Source: Nostoc mirabile CHAB5784 (lineage in GTDB: Bacteria; Cyanobacteriota; Cyanobacteriia; Cyanobacteriales; Nostocaceae). Taken from it: a stretch of 64,000 nt of DNA. A program made the translations under genes and the position numbers. This document shows, one piece after another, positions 35,769 to 44,703 of this stretch (its first letter is position 1; the number at the start of each line of letters is the position of its first letter). Location: positions 102,265-166,264 of the forward strand of contig NZ_JAIVFS010000007.1 of NCBI RefSeq assembly GCF_020829645.1. Direction: 5' to 3'. The notes beneath the pieces were generated by a model. It was not told the origin of the DNA and ran no database searches. It saw only the letters and a list, made by a program, of their open reading frames with translations.

Positions 35769-36362
35769 ATGAACTTTTCGCCACAGTTAATTGCTTTGGG
35801 TGAGTATCTAGCTGGTGAATTTGATAATCAGGAACAAGCCATAGGAGAACCAATTTGGTATGTCCACCTCCGGCTGTGGCAAAGACCAATTAATCTGTTC
35901 ACAGAAGATAGCATCACCCTGTTTGCCGAACAGGCTAGCCTTGTTAATCTAGATAAACCTTACCGCCAGCGAATTATGCGATTGCGTCATTGCTGCCCTG
36001 ACGCATCTCTGGAAGTACAATACTACATGCCTCAAGATCCAGGTGCATTAATAGGCGCAGGCAATAACCCTGCTCTACTTAACACACTGACATCCGAACA
36101 ATTAGATTTACTACCAGGTTGTATCCTAACAGTAACTCAGGAAACACTAGCTGGCGATCGCTATAAGTTTACCGCTACCTCACTACCAGAAACTCGTTGC
36201 AGCTTTGCTTATCTTGGCAATAGCATCAATGTTTCCTTGGGTTTTGAAGCTACTGCGGCAGAATTTCACAGCTACGACAAAGGAATTGATCCAGCAACTG
36301 GAAAAGCAACTTGGGGAGCGATTATGGGGCCTTATCGCTACACCAAGCGAAACCAGTATTAA
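35769..36362 (+). CDS. cpcT: CpcT/CpeT-type phycobilin lyase
   Basis: A 197-residue protein from the ATG at 35769 (MNFSPQLIALGEYLAGEFDN); a TTG five codons upstream is less likely. The family attaches bilins to cysteines of phycobiliprotein beta subunits. Conserved features are the W-YVHLRLWQRP segment, YRQRIMRLR and GCxL...RCSFAYLGN. Anabaena-type genomes have two CpcT paralogues and this resembles the second, less studied one, so the exact chromophore site is uncertain. No phycobiliprotein genes are adjacent. Confidence 0.85.
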   Translation: MNFSPQLIALGEYLAGEFDNQEQAIGEPIWYVHLRLWQRPINLFTEDSITLFAEQASLVNLDKPYRQRIMRLRHCCPDASLEVQYYMPQDPGALIGAGNNPALLNTLTSEQLDLLPGCILTVTQETLAGDRYKFTATSLPETRCSFAYLGNSINVSLGFEATAAEFHSYDKGIDPATGKATWGAIMGPYRYTKRNQY

Positions 36363-36417
36363 ATAAGATAAAGTTATAAGTCATGACTTATGAGTTATGA
36401 ATCTTGAATTAACTTCT

Positions 36418-36445
36418 GTACAGACGCGATTAATCGCGTCTGTAC
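36418..36445. repeat. 28-bp palindrome, copy 3
   Basis: Identical to the two copies near 34.75 kb (half-site GTACAGACGCGATT). It lies between the convergent cpcT and STAS genes. Confidence 0.85.
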
Positions 36446-36458
36446 TCCTAACTCTTTT

Positions 36459-36827
36459 TTAGCTAGCGATGCTACGAGGTACACCTTCTAAAGCTTCGTC
36501 TTCTGTTTCAAAGATTTCAAAGACAGTATCCATCATCGTCACTTCAAACACGAGTTTGGCTTCTGGATGTACATTGCAGATGCGGAAACTGCCCTTAACT
36601 TTATCAGCATCACGCATCCCAGCAACCAAAGATGTAAGACCCGAACTATCAATAAAATTTACCTGAGCCAGATTTACAACTACATGGCGGCTGAGTTTAG
36701 AAATACACTCCTGTAACTTCAGACGAAATTGCCAAGCAGTGGTAATATCTAGGCGACCTGCTGGCGTCAGGACAATAACGGTGTTTCCCTCTTGGGTTGT
36801 ATAAGTTTTTTGGTCTATATGAATCAC
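36459..36827 (-). CDS. STAS-domain anti-sigma-factor antagonist
   Basis: A 122-residue single STAS domain of the SpoIIAA/RsbV type. The phosphorylation loop is present (NFIDSSGLTSLVAGMRDADK, with the serine after ID-S). It would be the regulated partner in a kinase/phosphatase partner-switching pathway. No RsbW-like kinase is next to it; the nearest genes are cpcT and hemF. Confidence 0.88.
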   Translation of the reverse strand: MIHIDQKTYTTQEGNTVIVLTPAGRLDITTAWQFRLKLQECISKLSRHVVVNLAQVNFIDSSGLTSLVAGMRDADKVKGSFRICNVHPEAKLVFEVTMMDTVFEIFETEDEALEGVPRSIAS

Positions 36828-36969
36828 TAAAGCCCTCCCCGTAACATTCTTCTTAAGATTAACTATTTACAGAATTTTCTAATGCTGCCACTTGAGGTTA
36901 ACAAGCTATAGCTAAAATTGTCACCTTTTTTTGCTAAGTGCTTAACTTTAGTAGTTTAACTCACCAAAA

Positions 36970-37000
36970 TAATGGGGAGTGGGGAGTGGGGAGATAAGGG
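36970..37000. repeat. GGGGAGT heptamer tract
   Basis: Three GGGGAGT/GGGGAGA copies lie between the STAS gene promoter region and hemF; same family as those at 6294, 42061 and 56740. Confidence 0.75.
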
Positions 37001-37045
37001 AAATGAGGAAGTCGGGGAAGATCGGGATTAATTATCATAACTCCT

Positions 37046-37112
37046 GTAGAGACGCGATTAATCGCGCCTCTACTCCTAACTCCTGTACAGACGCGATTAA
37101 TCGCGTCTCTAC
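37046..37112. repeat. 28-bp palindrome, copies 4 and 5
   Basis: Copies at 37046-37073 (GTAGAGACGCG... with two changes from the consensus arms) and 37085-37112 (one change near the right end) lie just downstream of hemF, which ends at 37133 on the minus strand. Confidence 0.8.
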
Positions 37113-37132
37113 TCCTAACTCAGCACTCAGCA

Positions 37133-38173
37133 CTATTTGGGTGTCCAGTTGATCCAATCTTGAGGCTTAAGGAAAGTTTCATACAACTCGGCTTCGGGGG
37201 AATTGGGTTCCGGTTGATAGCCGTATTCCCAGCGCACTAAGGGCGGTAGGGACATGAGAATTGATTCGGTGCGTCCGTTGGTTTGTAGACCAAAAATGGT
37301 GCCTCGGTCATAAACCAAGTTAAATTCTACATACCGTCCTCGGCGGTAGAGTTGAAAATTCCGTTGGCGATCGCCATATTCTATCCCATGTCGCCGTTCT
37401 ACAATTGGTACATAGGCTGGTAAAAATGCTCTACCACAGTCTTGCACAAAAGCAAATAAATCTTCCCAATTGCGGGTTGCTGGTGTTCCCACCTGGTTGC
37501 TATAAATAGCCGCTTCCCCATTGGGATTTGGCCCGCGATATAAAGCACCCTGACCATCTTGGTAATCAAAAAACAGACCACCTACGCCCCGTGTCTCATC
37601 ACGATGCTTGAGGTAAAAATATTCATCGCACCACAGCTTAAACACAGAGTAATAGTCTGGGTGGTGTTTGTCACAAGCCTGTTTTAACGTTTTATGTAAA
37701 TGTGCCGCATCTTCAGCAAAGGGGTAATAAGGTGTCAAGTCAAGACCACCACCAAACCACCACACTGGCCCTGCTTCAAAGTAGCGATAATTTAGATGAA
37801 CTGTGGGCACGTAAGGATTGTGAGGATGTAATACCATTGAAGTGCCCGTGGCATAAAAGCCATGCCCTGCTGCTTCAGGACGTTGAGCTAAAATTGAGGC
37901 TGGCAAATGGGAACCCCAAACTTCAGAAAAATTTACACCAGCTTGTTCAAATATTGCACCTTCTCGCAGCACGCGCGATCGCCCTCCACCCCCTTCTGGG
38001 CGTTCCCAACTATCTTCATGAAACTTAGCCACACCATCTAGTTTTGCCAATGATTCGGTAATTTCGTCTTGCAGTTGTTTCATAAACTGACTGACTCTAG
38101 TCTGAGCGTCAGGTGCTGGCAAAGACTTGGATGATTCTGCTGCTACAGTTGGTGTTTGCGAGTTGGTCAACAT
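37133..38173 (-). CDS. hemF: Oxygen-dependent coproporphyrinogen III oxidase
   Basis: A 346-residue HemF, which converts coproporphyrinogen III to protoporphyrinogen IX using O2 in heme and chlorophyll synthesis. Family signatures visible are [48 protein letters not shown] and [20 protein letters not shown]. Length is normal. It is monocistronic; the downstream spacer carries palindromic repeats. Confidence 0.95.
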   Translation of the reverse strand: MLTNSQTPTVAAESSKSLPAPDAQTRVSQFMKQLQDEITESLAKLDGVAKFHEDSWERPEGGGGRSRVLREGAIFEQAGVNFSEVWGSHLPASILAQRPEAAGHGFYATGTSMVLHPHNPYVPTVHLNYRYFEAGPVWWFGGGLDLTPYYPFAEDAAHLHKTLKQACDKHHPDYYSVFKLWCDEYFYLKHRDETRGVGGLFFDYQDGQGALYRGPNPNGEAAIYSNQVGTPATRNWEDLFAFVQDCGRAFLPAYVPIVERRHGIEYGDRQRNFQLYRRGRYVEFNLVYDRGTIFGLQTNGRTESILMSLPPLVRWEYGYQPEPNSPEAELYETFLKPQDWINWTPK

Positions 38174-38560
38174 AGATTCCCGAACCTAAAAAATTACAAT
38201 TTCCAGAAAGCCACAAATTTCTTATCTTAAAATTTGGGGGAAACACGCGCCAACAATCAAGCTCTATTTGCCCAACCCGCTTTTTCTTACTGGTTAAGCA
38301 TTTATACGATTGATGGGCATCACTAGAGTTATTTTCCCTCAAATGCGTATAGGCTTGTATATTGACTGAGTTTTTTTTGAAATTCTTAATTGGAACATTC
38401 TGGTATAAACACTAGATTTTAGTCGTAACCTGGAATTATCAAGGGTTAAACGGGCCTGCTCAAAACTTCTTTGCCATATTGCTTATGTTATCTGTTAGTG
38501 TCTGTACCGAATACAGGCTTGCTATGTTTAGGGCATTTCTGAGAAAGTTTTAATTTAGGC

Positions 38561-38652
38561 AGGACTTAGGCAAACAATAGTTGAAACCCTGATTTTCAGG
38601 TAGGGGCAATTCATGAATTGCCCCTGAGCGCGTATAGTTTTGCGTAAGTTCT
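38561..38652. repeat. MITE-like element with central palindrome
   Basis: Ends AGGACTTAGGCAAA (38561-38574) and TTTGCGTAAGTTCT (38639-38652) are inverted with two mismatches. In the centre is a 22-base perfect palindrome (half-site GGGGCAATTCA, 38603-38624). It lies in the 549-base gap between hemF and the SRPBCC-like gene; the rest of that gap (38174-38560) holds no gene I can support. Confidence 0.7.
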
Positions 38653-38722
38653 ATTAGGGTTTGAGCGTAGTTGCCCACAATACCAGAGTTACCAGAAAGT
38701 GTCTAGGAGGAGGATTAGGAAA

Positions 38723-39247
38723 ATGCAAAGTTGGTTATCCAAATTCATCCACCGCAAACGTCGTCGGTTTTGCGCTTCTCTGGTGCGGACGTATCGAGAG
38801 ATAAGTTCTGCTTCTGTAGATGAGCTGTGGCAAAAAGTCGCTGACTTAACAGATGTTTCCTGGCATCCACTACTTAAGAGTACTAACGTGCCCTACGGAT
38901 TAGTACCCAAGCCAGGATTGATTTTTCATGCTGTAACACGCTTTTGGCCGATTCCCATCCGAATTTTTGTGGAGCGCGTCAATCACAGGGAGATGCTGAG
39001 TATCCGAGTGATGGCGATTCCTGGGATAGAGGAACGGGTGACTTATCAAGTAGAGTCAACGGTTTGTGGTACTTGTTTGTCTTATTCTGTAACACTACGG
39101 GGTTGGTTATCGCCCCTAATTTGGTCTTTATCCCGTCCTTATGCAGACCGCGTAGCACGGTCTTTAGTAGAGGCAGTAGAAAAGACGGCATTGCCAACGG
39201 TATCTGGTAAGAAAAAATCCCTTAATGACAGTTGTTTGGATTTTTAG
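38723..39247 (+). CDS. SRPBCC-like hypothetical protein
   Basis: A 174-residue protein from the ATG at 38723. The GTG eight codons upstream lies within the AGGAGGAGG ribosome-binding region, so the ATG is preferred. The layout SSASVDELWQKVADLTDVSWHPLL, FHAVTRFWPIPIRIFVERVN and a C-terminal helix AVEKTALPTV suits the START/polyketide-cyclase (SRPBCC) fold that binds hydrophobic ligands. A named subfamily is not recognised. After it (39249-39400) come only CCCAATGCCC-type repeats. Confidence 0.6.
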   Translation: MQSWLSKFIHRKRRRFCASLVRTYREISSASVDELWQKVADLTDVSWHPLLKSTNVPYGLVPKPGLIFHAVTRFWPIPIRIFVERVNHREMLSIRVMAIPGIEERVTYQVESTVCGTCLSYSVTLRGWLSPLIWSLSRPYADRVARSLVEAVEKTALPTVSGKKKSLNDSCLDF

Positions 39248-39399
39248 TACTGGGGGCTGGGCACAAGGGGCAGGGGGGAAGGGGGAGAATAAAAAATTAC
39301 CTCTTTTCCCCTCTGCTACAAGCTTTGTGCCCCTCTGCCTCTTCCCAATGCCCAATCCCCAATGCCCAAACAAAGTTAAGATTCTATTAGGTAAGCTAA

Positions 39400-39420
39400 C
39401 CCCAGCCCTAAAGGGCGGGG
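39400..39420. other. Right-end hairpin of solo TnpB element
   Basis: The stem CCCCAGCCCT / AGGGCGGGG with one bulged base overlaps the stop codon of the minus-strand tnpB. Such an imperfect hairpin marks the right end of IS200/IS605 elements, and the tnpB 3' end plus this region is where the guide (omega) RNA is expected. Confidence 0.65.
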
Positions 39421-40622
39421 CTTTGTAGTAGCCCTGAGCTATTGGTACTGAGATTACAGCACAAATAACCCGAACCTCCGGGCAAGCTTACAGATTGCCC
39501 CAATAAAGAAATCATTTTTGCACCATTCAAGTCAGCATCTCCATGCCAATCACAATTACCACACTTGAAACTTTTATCAGACCTCAAACCAATGTGCAAA
39601 CATTGGTGGCACGTCTGACTTGTATAGACTGGTGGCACAGCAATTACTTTTACTCCTTCCTTAATTCCTTTGTACTCAAGGAAGGAGCGCAATTGATAAA
39701 AAGACCAAAAGTTAGAGCGTCTGCGCTCAACTTTATTTCTAGGCTGAAAGTTGGTACGTTCTCTAATCCCGGTCAAATTTTCAATCGCAACAATTGCTCT
39801 ACTAGACAAAGCTTGTCGAATAATGCGGTAGCTGATTTGATGGTTTATCCATTGCTGAAATCTTCTCTCACGCCCCGACAGCTGTTGCAAAATCCGTCTC
39901 GCACGTCGGCGACTAGACCTTGTGCCTATGTTGGCTTTTTGTTGGAGAGAAGCTCTAGTTCTAGCGTATCTATCTCGAATATCAGTTATCTGTTTACCAT
40001 CCCATTTATGAGGCACTGCGTTGCGGGGGTTCCCCCCGTTGTAGCAAGTGCCGTCCCCATTGCTGGTTACAGCGATATTCCTGCGCCCAAAATCAACACC
40101 AATAACGTTGGTGGGCTTAAGTGTTTGGGGAACCTCGTCTTTGATTTGTATATGAATGTAGTAGGAACCATCCCGATGTTTACACAACTGTGCCGATGTC
40201 GGCTTCTTACCTTTGAGTTTCCCCAATTGGTAATTACCGATATCCATTTTGATGTGTTCCCTGACACAGAGCAAGTTCAAGCTAACAGTCCAGTCTTTCT
40301 CTCTAAAAGCAAAAATTCTAGCGTCGTAGTCAGCGCTAGTTGGCTTAAAAGATTTGACTGGTTTACCCTGTTGTTTAGCTGTTTTACGGTTAGCCCCGAC
40401 TCTGGCACAAGCACGGACTGCCAAGTTAGCACTCAATCCAAACAACAAACGCAAATCCTGATAAACCATATTTTGAATGGTTGTCTTGCTTATTATTTGG
40501 GGTTTAACTTGCTGATTGGCATAGTTGCAAGCATCCGCAAACGCCTTCAATGTTGCCTCTATTATGACAACCTGCTCCGGTGTAGGGTTAAGCCTGCAAA
40601 CCAATGTCAGTACTTGTTCCAT
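39408..40622 (-). CDS. tnpB: Full-length TnpB-family RNA-guided nuclease, no tnpA
   Basis: A 404-residue protein from the ATG at 40622. The N-terminal helix-turn-helix region (LTLVCRLNPTPEQVVIIEAT), RuvC-I Asp (VIGVDFGRRNIAV), RuvC-II Glu (AIENLTGIRERT), zinc ribbon (C-x2-C ... CGNC) and RuvC-III Asp (HGDADLNGA) are all present, so it looks catalytically intact. It belongs to IS200/IS605-family elements lacking the TnpA transposase gene. Known TnpB proteins cut DNA under the guidance of an RNA made from the element's right end. The surrounding DNA has a right-end hairpin and, upstream, short palindromes (CACATGTG at 40638-40645). Confidence 0.9.
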   Translation of the reverse strand: MEQVLTLVCRLNPTPEQVVIIEATLKAFADACNYANQQVKPQIISKTTIQNMVYQDLRLLFGLSANLAVRACARVGANRKTAKQQGKPVKSFKPTSADYDARIFAFREKDWTVSLNLLCVREHIKMDIGNYQLGKLKGKKPTSAQLCKHRDGSYYIHIQIKDEVPQTLKPTNVIGVDFGRRNIAVTSNGDGTCYNGGNPRNAVPHKWDGKQITDIRDRYARTRASLQQKANIGTRSSRRRARRILQQLSGRERRFQQWINHQISYRIIRQALSSRAIVAIENLTGIRERTNFQPRNKVERRRSNFWSFYQLRSFLEYKGIKEGVKVIAVPPVYTSQTCHQCLHIGLRSDKSFKCGNCDWHGDADLNGAKMISLLGQSVSLPGGSGYLCCNLSTNSSGLLQSPAL

Positions 40623-40898
40623 GATATCTATACATATCACATGTGAGGAATATTTTTTGACGGCGTTAGCGTAGCGTTAGCGAGTCTTCGAGCGTCATAA
40701 ATTAGCCTACGCCTTGCTCCCATGCTTAAAAGCAGTTGCTCTCCACGGCGAGAGGTGCTTGGTGATAATACAATTTGCTAAGTTTTATTACGGGATTGAC
40801 AGTGAAAATACTAAGCTGACCTTACTTAAGAAAGCATCCAGTTAATAGCTAAGATGTTCGCCACAAGTGTATTTATTCATTTTGAATTTTGAATTTTT

Positions 40899-41969
40899 AT
40901 GTACGATGTCCTCGATTCTCGTTCTGTCTTAGAAGTGTTGCGACCAGTGGAAGACCCAGAACTCCGCAAAAGTCTGGTGGAACTGAATATGATTCGCAAC
41001 GTAAAAATTGACGGTGGCAAGGTTAGTTTCACTTTGGTGTTGACCACTCCCGCCTGTCCTTTACGTGAATTTATAGTTGAAGATTGTAAGAAAGCGGTCA
41101 AAAAACTCTCAGGTGTTACAGATGTAAGTATAGAAGTGACGGCAGAAACACCGCAACAAAAAAGTTTACCTGACCGCACTGGTATTTCTGGGGTGAAAAA
41201 TATCATTGCTGTTTCCAGTGGCAAAGGTGGCGTTGGTAAAAGCACGGTGGCGGTGAATGTAGCAGTGGCTCTAGCTCAAACTGGGGCGAAAGTCGGTTTG
41301 CTAGATGCTGATATTTACGGCCCTAATGACCCCACCATGCTGGGACTGGCTGATGCCCAAATTACTGTGCGTTCCAGTGAAACAGGTGACATCCTGGAAC
41401 CTGCTTTTAATCACGGCGTCAAATTAGTTTCAATGGGCTTTTTGATTGACCGGGATCAGCCAGTAATTTGGCGGGGGCCTATGCTCAATGGTGTAATTCG
41501 CCAGTTTCTCTATCAAGTGCAATGGGGAGAACTGGACTATTTGATTGTAGATATGCCACCGGGAACCGGAGATGCTCAGTTAACTTTAACCCAAGCAGTG
41601 CCGATGGCAGGGGCAGTAATTGTCACCACACCGCAAACGGTAGCCCTGTTAGATTCTCGCAAGGGATTGCGGATGTTCCAGCAGATGAATGTCCCGGTAT
41701 TGGGGATTGTGGAAAATATGAGCTATTTTATACCCCCCGATCAACCAGATAAGCAGTATGACATATTTGGTTCCGGTGGTGGCTCTAAAACAGCTACCGA
41801 ATTGGGAGTGCCACTTTTGGGGTGCGTACCGCTAGAAATTTCCACACGAGTGGGCGGTGACAGTGGTGTGCCAATAGTTGTTGGTGATCCAGATTCAGCT
41901 TCAGCAAAAGCATTAACAGCGATCGCTCTTACCATTGCTGGTAAAGTATCAGTTGCTGCTTTGACATAA
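40899..41969 (+). CDS. apbC: Mrp/ApbC-type Fe-S cluster carrier ATPase
   Basis: A 356-residue protein. Residues about 1-85 form a MIP18/DUF59 domain (VEDPELRKSLVELNMIRNV, TTPACPLREFI), followed by a ParA-like ATPase domain with P-loop SSGKGGVGKSTVAVN and DADIYGPNDPTM. The family binds and transfers Fe-S clusters. The CxxC seen near the C-terminus of E. coli Mrp is replaced by ENMSYFIPPDQPDKQYDIFG, with no cysteine pair, as I would expect for the cyanobacterial form. It stands upstream of rodA but is separated by 219 bases of repeats. Confidence 0.9.
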   Translation: MYDVLDSRSVLEVLRPVEDPELRKSLVELNMIRNVKIDGGKVSFTLVLTTPACPLREFIVEDCKKAVKKLSGVTDVSIEVTAETPQQKSLPDRTGISGVKNIIAVSSGKGGVGKSTVAVNVAVALAQTGAKVGLLDADIYGPNDPTMLGLADAQITVRSSETGDILEPAFNHGVKLVSMGFLIDRDQPVIWRGPMLNGVIRQFLYQVQWGELDYLIVDMPPGTGDAQLTLTQAVPMAGAVIVTTPQTVALLDSRKGLRMFQQMNVPVLGIVENMSYFIPPDQPDKQYDIFGSGGGSKTATELGVPLLGCVPLEISTRVGGDSGVPIVVGDPDSASAKALTAIALTIAGKVSVAALT

Positions 41970-42039
41970 TTAATTTTAATTTCTATCTGCTTCCTGGGCT
42001 ATAGCTTGGGAATAGTAGGGACTGGAGATTGGGGACTTG

Positions 42040-42150
42040 TACTGAGCGAAGCCGAAGTAGTGGGGAGTGGGGAGTGGGGAGTGGGGAAAAAGCAGGGGAG
42101 AAGAATTTTCCCCTCAGCAAGAGCAGCCCCCCGCCCCTCTGCCTCTTTTA
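42040..42150. repeat. GGGGAGT heptamers with GAGCGAAGCCGAA core
   Basis: A core (TGTACTGAGCGAAGCCGAAG) is followed by four GGGGAGT copies. The same two-part structure occurs in reverse at 7050-7140 and inside pyrB at 6294-6350. Confidence 0.75.
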
Positions 42151-42188
42151 AATTCCCAACAATTAAAACTAAAGTCTAAACTTACACA

Positions 42189-43502
42189 ATGTTATTAAAA
42201 CGATCGCTCCCCAAAATTCGCTGGAAGTCTTGGGTTAAGCCCTGGCAGTATGTAGATTGGCTACTATTTTGTTTGCCACTTGTTGTCAGTATCTTTGGCG
42301 GCCTCATGATTCTCAGTACGGAACTGAAGCAGCCAGTAACTGACTGGTGGTGGCACTGGATGGTAGCGGGTATCGGCGTGCTTATAGCCCTGTTTTTAGC
42401 TCGCGTCCGTTATGAACTATTGATGCAGTGGCACTGGGTAACTTATGCACTAACGAACTTCAGCTTAATCGCCGTGATGATTGCTGGTACTAGCGCTAAA
42501 GGGGCACAGAGGTGGATTAGTATCGCCGGCTTTAACGTGCAACCCTCAGAATTTGCCAAAGTCGGCATGATCATCACCTTAGCAGCTTTGCTACACAGGC
42601 GTACTGCTTCTACCCTCGAAGGTGTTTTCCGCGTTCTGGCAATCACTGCTATACCTTGGGGATTAGTATTTTTGCAGCCAGATTTAGCAACATCACTGGT
42701 ATTTGGTGCGATCGTCTTAGGAATGCTTTACTGGGCAAATGCTAACCCAGGCTGGTTAATTCTGATGATTTCTCCTGTGGTTGCCGCCATTTTGTTTAGT
42801 ATATCTTGGCCTTTATCAGAGCCGATAGTTTTATTCAAAGAACTATCTTTTGGCCCATTAGGAATAGTTTGGTCATTTGCGATGGCTATTGTGGGCTGGC
42901 AAACTCTTCCCTGGCGTCGATTTGGTTTAGGTGCTATTAATGCGTGGACTCTTAATATACTGGGTGGCGAATTAGGAGTCTTCGCCTGGAACCATATTTT
43001 GAAAGAGTATCAAAAAGATCGGCTAACTGTATTCATGAACCCCGATCACGATCCACTCGGTGCTGGGTATCACTTAATCCAATCTCGCATTGCTATTGGT
43101 GCTGGTGAAATTTGGGGATGGGGTCTGTTTAAGGGGCCAATGACGCAACTGAATTTCGTGCCTGAACAGCATACAGACTTTATTTTTTCCGCAGTGGGGG
43201 AAGAATTCGGTTTTGTTGGTTGTTTGGTAGTGCTGTTTGCCTTCTGCTTAATTTGCTTCCGTCTACTGCATGTTGCCCAAACCGCCAAAGATAACTTTGG
43301 TTCCTTGTTGGCTATTGGCGTTTTGTCCATGATTGTGTTTCAGCTAATTGTCAACGTTGGCATGACAGTTGGTTTAGCGCCTGTGGCAGGCATTCCCCTA
43401 CCTTGGATGAGTTACGGGCGTTCTGCTATGCTGACCAACTTCATTTCCTTGGGAATAGTAGAATCGGTAGCAAATTTTCGCCAAAGGCAGAAGTATTATT
43501 GA
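42189..43502 (+). CDS. rodA: RodA: SEDS-family peptidoglycan glycosyltransferase
   Basis: A 437-residue polytopic membrane protein with about ten hydrophobic segments. The SEDS motif set includes GAQRWISIAGFNVQPSEFAK, QPDLATSLVF, HTDFIFSAVGEEFGF and a C-terminal GIPLPWMSYGRSAMLTNF. RodA polymerises peptidoglycan with a class B PBP during side-wall growth. The family contains RodA and FtsW; the PLPWMSYG form and gene context suit RodA. No PBP2 or mre genes are adjacent. Confidence 0.9.
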   Translation: MLLKRSLPKIRWKSWVKPWQYVDWLLFCLPLVVSIFGGLMILSTELKQPVTDWWWHWMVAGIGVLIALFLARVRYELLMQWHWVTYALTNFSLIAVMIAGTSAKGAQRWISIAGFNVQPSEFAKVGMIITLAALLHRRTASTLEGVFRVLAITAIPWGLVFLQPDLATSLVFGAIVLGMLYWANANPGWLILMISPVVAAILFSISWPLSEPIVLFKELSFGPLGIVWSFAMAIVGWQTLPWRRFGLGAINAWTLNILGGELGVFAWNHILKEYQKDRLTVFMNPDHDPLGAGYHLIQSRIAIGAGEIWGWGLFKGPMTQLNFVPEQHTDFIFSAVGEEFGFVGCLVVLFAFCLICFRLLHVAQTAKDNFGSLLAIGVLSMIVFQLIVNVGMTVGLAPVAGIPLPWMSYGRSAMLTNFISLGIVESVANFRQRQKYY

Positions 43503-43506
43503 TTCG

Positions 43507-43587
43507 TCATTAGTCATTAGTCATTAGTCATTAGTCATTAGTCATTAGTCATTAGTCATTTGTAAGAGCCAAGGGCAAATGACTAAT
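43507..43587. repeat. Seven tandem TCATTAG heptamers with hairpin
   Basis: TCATTAG is repeated seven times exactly (43507-43555), and the array end (ATTAGTCATTTG) pairs with CAAATGACTAAT about 15 bases on, forming a 12-bp stem. It separates rodA from ndhS. Confidence 0.9.
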
Positions 43588-43631
43588 AAGAAGTATTAAG
43601 CTATTAAAAGGAAACAAGCGAGGCTAAAAAC

Positions 43632-43829
43632 ATGATTCTGCCTGGAGCAACTGTTCGCGTCAAGAATCCCGCAGATACCTATTATCGCTACGAAGGACTC
43701 GTGCAACGGGTTAGTGATGGCAAAGTAGCCGTATTATTTGAAGGTGGTAACTGGGATAAATTAGTTACCTTTCGTCTGAGCGAATTGGAACTCGTAGAAA
43801 CCACAGCCGGACGTAAAAAAGCCAAATAA
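43632..43829 (+). CDS. ndhS: NAD(P)H dehydrogenase-like complex subunit NdhS
   Basis: A 65-residue basic SH3-like protein: [20 protein letters not shown] then [31 protein letters not shown], matching cyanobacterial and plant NdhS. NdhS forms part of the ferredoxin-docking site of the photosynthetic NDH-1 complex on the thylakoid membrane, used in cyclic electron flow and CO2 uptake. The gene is flanked on both sides by TCATTAG/TCATTTG repeat hairpins. Confidence 0.92.
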   Translation: MILPGATVRVKNPADTYYRYEGLVQRVSDGKVAVLFEGGNWDKLVTFRLSELELVETTAGRKKAK

Positions 43830-43832
43830 AAT

Positions 43833-43891
43833 TAGTCATTAGTCATTTGTTTTTGCCAAATGACTAATGACCAATGACTAATGACTAAATT
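43833..43891. repeat. TCATTAG-type hairpin after ndhS
   Basis: ATTAGTCATTTG pairs with CAAATGACTAAT across a short T-rich loop, followed by GACCAATGACTAATGACTAA. Same family as 43507-43587. It begins only a few bases after the ndhS stop, so it probably ends that transcript or protects its 3' end. Confidence 0.8.
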
Positions 43892-43894
43892 ACT

Positions 43895-44551
43895 ATGCGC
43901 CTCCCCCTACCACAATTTGCAACTGGCGATCGCCATCCCAACCACATTGCGGAGGTGATTGAAACTACTAGTACCGAGTTTTTAGCTCAGTGTTTGGAAC
44001 CACCAGATTTGAGCTTTCCCTCCATGCCACCTTTTGGTAGTTGGGTCTGTTCTGTAGATGAAGAATCGGGCAATCAAGTTTATGCTGTGGTATATTATGC
44101 CACCACAATGCCCATAGATTCCGTACACCGGGCTAGAGCTTTGGGGTTGTCTTTGCAAGACTTACGAGAAGAACAACCCCAAATATTTGCCATGCTCAGA
44201 ACAGAATTTAGGGCTGCGATCGTAGGATTTGAGCAATCTTCCCAGAATCGAGGTTATAACCAAAGAATATATCAGTATCTACCACCCCGTCCCCCGCAAA
44301 TTCATCAAGCTGTTTATCGGTGTGAACCAGAAGCAATCATTAAATTTACTGAAGAACTAGATTTTTTGCGGACACTCCTTTGTATTAATGGTGCGCCAGT
44401 AGAGTCTTTGGCCGCAGCTGCCATTCGAGATATATACCAGTTACGCAAAGCTGACCGAGAATGGCTAATTAAAGCTGGACGTAGCTTGAGTGTGCTACTT
44501 AAAGACGACTACGATCGCTTGCGGTTCATTTTAAGTCAAATCCATCCGTAG
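43895..44551 (+). CDS. HAS-barrel-domain protein
   Basis: A 218-residue soluble protein with an N-terminal region (EVIETTSTEFLAQCLEP, FGSWVCSVDEESGNQVYAVVYYATT) that matches the HAS barrel, the small beta-barrel found in HerA-like ATPases and ATP synthases. The remainder is helical (LSLQDLREEQPQIFAMLRTEF; LDFLRTLLCINGAPVESLAAAA). It is widespread and syntenic in cyanobacteria, with no assigned role. It starts 65 bases after ndhS. Confidence 0.75.
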   Translation: MRLPLPQFATGDRHPNHIAEVIETTSTEFLAQCLEPPDLSFPSMPPFGSWVCSVDEESGNQVYAVVYYATTMPIDSVHRARALGLSLQDLREEQPQIFAMLRTEFRAAIVGFEQSSQNRGYNQRIYQYLPPRPPQIHQAVYRCEPEAIIKFTEELDFLRTLLCINGAPVESLAAAAIRDIYQLRKADREWLIKAGRSLSVLLKDDYDRLRFILSQIHP

Positions 44552-44703
44552 GTAGTTAGTTCTGAGACAATTGCCTAGTTAGTGTAAATTAATATATTGG
44601 ATTTATTTGATTTTTGCTCAGGTGGCTTCTCTATCTATTTATATCGATTAAGCGATCGCCCCAAGGTAATCGCGTTTTACCATAGCCCCTTCAATTCCTA
44701 CCT

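Noticed and set aside
39543..40646. 367-codon plus-strand frame opposite tnpB
   Set aside because: It is the antisense shadow of a gene with all TnpB motifs; the composition is not protein-like.
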